This document shows, in pieces, positions 61,705 to 64,000 of a DNA stretch of 64,000 nt. The notes below the pieces were generated by a model, which worked only from the letters and a program-made list of their open reading frames with translations, had not been told where the DNA came from and ran no database searches. A program made the position numbers and the translations under genes. The DNA comes from Deltaproteobacteria bacterium (GTDB taxonomy: Bacteria; Myxococcota_A; UBA796; GCA-2862545). How positions within the stretch are numbered: position 1 is the stretch's first letter; the number at the start of each line of letters is the position of its first letter. The stretch covers positions 58,219 to 122,218 of the forward strand of contig SBGP01000048.1 in assembly GCA_006226595.1 (NCBI GenBank), written 5' to 3'.

Positions 61705-63027
61705 ATGCGAAAGGTCTGGGTGGCGGGCCTCGTGTTGGTGGGCTTGCTCGCGTGGATGGGTTCGACTCCGGCGACCAACGAGTCCGCCACTTCCGAGGAG
61801 AGCTGGCCGGCGGCAGCCGCGCGTCTGCGCGCGAAGGCCCAAGATCGCGACGACGAGTCGCGTGCACACGAGGCCGACGATGCCCTTCCCCAGCACCTGA
61901 TCACGGTGCAGGTCCGCGATCCGTCCCGCGGCGTGCCCGTGCTCATGGCCCCTCCTGCCTTCGACCCGGCCCGCTGGTGGCCGCAGCCCGAGACCTTCGA
62001 CCATCCGGTCGCCGAGGCCTACGAACAGGTCATCGCCGGCGAGCTCGACGAGCAGACCTGGGTCGAGCAGGCCCTGGAGGCCGGCTTCGGAACCGAGGAC
62101 GTGTCGCTGGAGCACCCGTGGGACGCGGTGCTCGCACTGGAGGTCGAGCGACGGGCCGCACTGCTCGACCGCGCCGAGCGTGCACGGGCCCAGCGCGAGG
62201 CGAGAGGCGCGAGCTTTCACGCGACCGATGCCTGGCTCGCCGGCGCTCCCGAGGTCGACGAGCTGCTCGGGCTGACCGACGCGCTCATCGCCGAGCACCC
62301 CAACCATCCCGCGGCCGAGTACGCGCGCCTGTACGCGCTCGACGCCGTGTCCCAGCGGGTCACCGGTCGCGGTGCCGGCGGCTTCGACCCGAGGGACCAG
62401 GCCGAAGCCGTGTCGCTCGCGCGGGACATGCTCCACCACACCGCCGACCCCGTGGTCGCCGGGCAGGCGGTGGAACGCCTGATCGGGCTGGATGGCGACA
62501 CCGCACTCACCGAGAGGGACCTCGACGCCCTCGAGGCTCGCCTCGACCGCGATCCCGACGCCGCCGCCGAGCTCGAGGTCACCGCCCTCGGACTCGACCA
62601 GGCCCTGCGCTGGGCGGACCCGGAGCGCGCGGAGAGCTGGGCCGCGCGCTACGACGATGTCGTCGCCTGGCACTGCGCTGCCGCGGATGACCCGCGGTGC
62701 GCCACCCACGTCGACAACCGCGACGAGGTGATCGCGGGCCTGGGGAGTCGCCGCTCCGCAACGGCCGAGGGCTGGCGACAGGCGTGGACGCTCGCCGCGT
62801 ACGCCTGTGCCACCGAGGCGGAGCCTGCACGGGTGGAGCTGCGCGGACAGTGGCGCGACGACCGCTGGTCCTGGCAACCAGGCTTTGCTCCCGACACGCC
62901 CTATGCCGAGTGCGTCGTGCAGCGAGCGGGCGAGGGCCCAACTCCGGAGCCCTGCGAGCTCGTCGTCTCCGTCGTGCACTGGGATCACCTCCACGCGGCT
63001 CGGCTGGGTCTGCAGGCTGCGCGGTAA
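61705..63027 (+). CDS. Secreted or membrane-anchored protein, unknown
   Basis: A 440-aa protein with a hydrophobic N-terminal segment MRKVWVAGLVLVGLLAWMG that serves as signal anchor. The body is mostly helical and Ala/Glu-rich, with repeated units such as LGLTDALIAEHPNHPAAEYARLYALDAV and VVAGQAVERLIGLDGD that resemble TPR or HEAT helices. A pair of cysteines near WHCAAADDPRCATH and CVVQ...PEPCELVV may form disulfides. Start follows CGGGAGGGCGC. No family recognised. Confidence 0.6.
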   Translation: MRKVWVAGLVLVGLLAWMGSTPATNESATSEESWPAAAARLRAKAQDRDDESRAHEADDALPQHLITVQVRDPSRGVPVLMAPPAFDPARWWPQPETFDHPVAEAYEQVIAGELDEQTWVEQALEAGFGTEDVSLEHPWDAVLALEVERRAALLDRAERARAQREARGASFHATDAWLAGAPEVDELLGLTDALIAEHPNHPAAEYARLYALDAVSQRVTGRGAGGFDPRDQAEAVSLARDMLHHTADPVVAGQAVERLIGLDGDTALTERDLDALEARLDRDPDAAAELEVTALGLDQALRWADPERAESWAARYDDVVAWHCAAADDPRCATHVDNRDEVIAGLGSRRSATAEGWRQAWTLAAYACATEAEPARVELRGQWRDDRWSWQPGFAPDTPYAECVVQRAGEGPTPEPCELVVSVVHWDHLHAARLGLQAAR

Positions 63028-63071
63028 GCCGGCTCCTTCCCCGCGGATCGACCTGACATCGAAGTTCGCGC

Positions 63072-63100
63072 TTGACGGCCGAAGTCCGGACTCGTAGAGA
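63072..63100 (+). promoter_or_regulatory. Sigma-70-type promoter of a Fur-controlled operon
   Basis: TTGACG (63072-63077) and TAGAGA (63095-63100) are separated by exactly 17 bp, the best match to the vegetative promoter consensus in the window. The predicted start of transcription lies at about 63106-63108, at the left edge of the Fur box. Confidence 0.6.
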
Positions 63101-63108
63101 GACATTCT

Positions 63109-63127
63109 GAAAATGATTTTCATTTTC
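63109..63127. promoter_or_regulatory. Fur box
   Basis: GAAAATGATTTTCATTTTC matches 15 of 19 bases of the Escherichia coli Fur consensus GATAATGATAATCATTATC. It is a perfect 8-bp inverted repeat (GAAAATGA/TCATTTTC) around TTT and stands out as A/T-rich within GC-rich DNA. It covers the first transcribed bases just downstream of the -10, the classic place for iron-dependent repression. Confidence 0.75.
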
Positions 63128-63140
63128 AATAAGGAGCCCC

Positions 63141-63386
63141 ATGGCCCGCCGGCTTCCACTGCCCCTTCTGCCCGTCGCGTGCGGCGCGCCCCCGACCGAG
63201 GACGCCGTCATCACCTACGCGCGCCTCGCCGATGCGGCGAGCCACGGCGCCGACCACGTGTACGCCGATGCCTGGGCGAGCGTGTACGACCGACCGGCAG
63301 CGAGGCTCATCGACCCGACGCTGGACCTCACCCTGCCCCTCGACACCCTGGAGTCCCGCGGATGGATCCTTCCCTCTCCCCGCTAG
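63141..63386 (+). CDS. Small lipoprotein-like protein in a Fur-controlled operon
   Basis: An 81-aa protein starting MARRLPLPLLPVACGAPPTED, with a short hydrophobic segment and a possible lipobox (PVAC). The mature part (VITYARLADAASHGADHVYADAWASVYD) has no known family. AAGGAG lies seven bases before the ATG. It directly follows the Fur box, so low iron should induce it. The next gene overlaps it. Confidence 0.65.
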   Translation: MARRLPLPLLPVACGAPPTEDAVITYARLADAASHGADHVYADAWASVYDRPAARLIDPTLDLTLPLDTLESRGWILPSPR

Positions 63387-63712
63387 ATGCCATGCCCCTC
63401 GACCCCGCCTGGGTTCCCTGGGTCCTCGACCGCGCGCGCGAGCGGGGTCTCGAGGTGTACGCCGCGCTGCGGTGCGCGCAGGGCTGGTGTCCGGTCGAGC
63501 CCGAAGCACTTGCGCAGTGCGAGACGGCGTGCGTCCACCAGCGCCCGGGATGCCGCGGGCTGGTGAGCCGAGTGCTGCTGCGGAGCGAAGGCGGTGAGGC
63601 GGGTCTGTGGGCGGCTCCAGCAGCGGACGGGAGCGAACCGTCCGAGTGGCGGCTGCTACTCTTGGAGGCCCTGGTGTTGTCGGCGGCCGAGGAGCGCCTC
63701 GCCGCAAGGTAG
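63362..63712 (+). CDS. Hypothetical protein in the Fur-controlled operon
   Basis: A 116-aa protein. ATG 63362 is favoured by TGGAG eight bases upstream and gives a 25-bp overlap with the preceding gene; ATG 63392 is an alternative. The middle has four cysteines (RCAQGWC and CETACVHQRPGC), then a C-terminal helix LLLLEALVLSAAEERLAAR. No signal peptide. No family recognised; a small cysteine-rich accessory of iron handling is conceivable from context only. Confidence 0.55.
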   Translation: MDPSLSPLDAMPLDPAWVPWVLDRARERGLEVYAALRCAQGWCPVEPEALAQCETACVHQRPGCRGLVSRVLLRSEGGEAGLWAAPAADGSEPSEWRLLLLEALVLSAAEERLAAR

Positions 63713-63721
63713 GATGCGCGC

Positions 63722-64000
63722 ATGACCATCCTCCTGCTCACGCTCCTCGGATGCGGCGGCCCCTCGGAGCTTCCGCAGCCCAACGACCCACCGGCCTGGC
63801 CCATGCGCGACATGAGCGCAGCGGCGAAGACCGAGGCGCCGGCGCCGGCGGCTGAGGGCGAGGCCGCGCCCGAGGACGACGCGAAGCCTGCGACCGAGGA
63901 CGCGCCCACCGATGCGCCGCCCCCGGAAGCCCCGAAGACCGAGGCCCCGAAGACCGAGGCCCCCGCCCCGAAGGTCGACACGCCGGCACCCGCGGCCCCG
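63722..64000 (+). CDS. Pro/Ala/Glu/Lys-rich lipoprotein or TonB-like protein, truncated by window end
   Basis: At least 93 aa, open at the right edge. The start MTILLLTLLGCGGPS has a compact signal and lipobox LLGC, then a stretch of EAPAPAAEGEAA and EAPKTEAPKTEAPAPK. Such E/K-P repeats are typical of TonB-like or periplasm-spanning linkers, which fits an iron-regulated operon, but the C-terminal domain is outside the window. TAGGAT lies 6 bp before the ATG. Confidence 0.55.
   Translation, partial: MTILLLTLLGCGGPSELPQPNDPPAWPMRDMSAAAKTEAPAPAAEGEAAPEDDAKPATEDAPTDAPPPEAPKTEAPKTEAPAPKVDTPAPAAP

Overview
The window is about 64 kb of GC-rich, gene-dense bacterial DNA. The codon bias is strongly G/C-ending, so long spurious reading frames lie opposite most true genes. 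The likely source is a member of the Myxococcota or a related former deltaproteobacterial lineage. The reasons are the number of predicted lipoproteins, the MopE-like and thrombospondin type 3 calcium-binding repeats, a tail-anchored pseudokinase, a fused isobutyryl-CoA mutase and an aa3-type oxidase operon. Nothing in the sequence fixes the genus. I found no rRNA, tRNA, CRISPR array, intact insertion sequence or phage gene. No stretch over 300 bases lacks a gene; the largest gaps are about 235-245 bases and are described below.

Layout. 1-5.3 kb: a membrane GT-C mannosyltransferase-like protein with a TPR tail, divergent from a sugar nucleotidyltransferase and phosphomannose isomerase (a GDP-mannose-like module). 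5.3-15.4 kb: mostly housekeeping and unknown genes, namely a CobW-type metallochaperone GTPase, bioD, a pseudokinase, a metallo-beta-lactamase hydrolase, miaE, a lipoprotein with an apparent ATC start, a secreted alpha/beta hydrolase, a DUF2804 protein, a MNT-type nucleotidyltransferase and a YebC protein. 15.4-20.5 kb: secreted and envelope proteins, ending with a GH16 glycosidase carrying FG-GAP-like repeats and a CRP-like operator upstream. 20.6-23.9 kb: fused isobutyryl-CoA mutase IcmF. 24-31.7 kb: a run of lipoproteins (MopE-like, beta-helix, carboxypeptidase-regulatory-like, peptidase M60) plus a rhodanese. 31.9-41.8 kb: fumarase C, an SRPBCC protein coupled to an L,D-transpeptidase, a class III adenylate cyclase, lipoproteins including one with 17 thrombospondin type 3 repeats, and a small beta-barrel candidate.

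41.9-51.9 kb is the respiratory core. hemE and SURF1 converge on a long operon read on the minus strand: ctaA, ctaB, a di-heme cytochrome c, a 41-aa membrane microprotein, coxB, coxA, coxC, a His-rich subunit IV, a second subunit III-like protein, a 74-aa CxxC membrane protein and a mono-heme cytochrome c lipoprotein. Heme synthesis, heme A synthesis, oxidase structure and electron donors are therefore together. A 179-bp MITE-like repeat lies between the two converging transcripts.

52-64 kb: a MopE-like lipoprotein; a peptidase M16 pair (one active, one inactive) coupled to a branched-chain aminotransferase; an RNase Z-like hydrolase; an aldehyde dehydrogenase; a Rossmann-fold protein; a secreted unknown; and, at the right edge, a strong promoter overlapped by a near-consensus Fur box driving a small operon of unknown lipoprotein-like genes that runs off the window.

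Two layout habits stand out. Nine convergent gene pairs end within 15 bp of each other or overlap. Many same-strand neighbours are joined by ATGA, GTGA, TGATG or TAATG stop/start overlaps.
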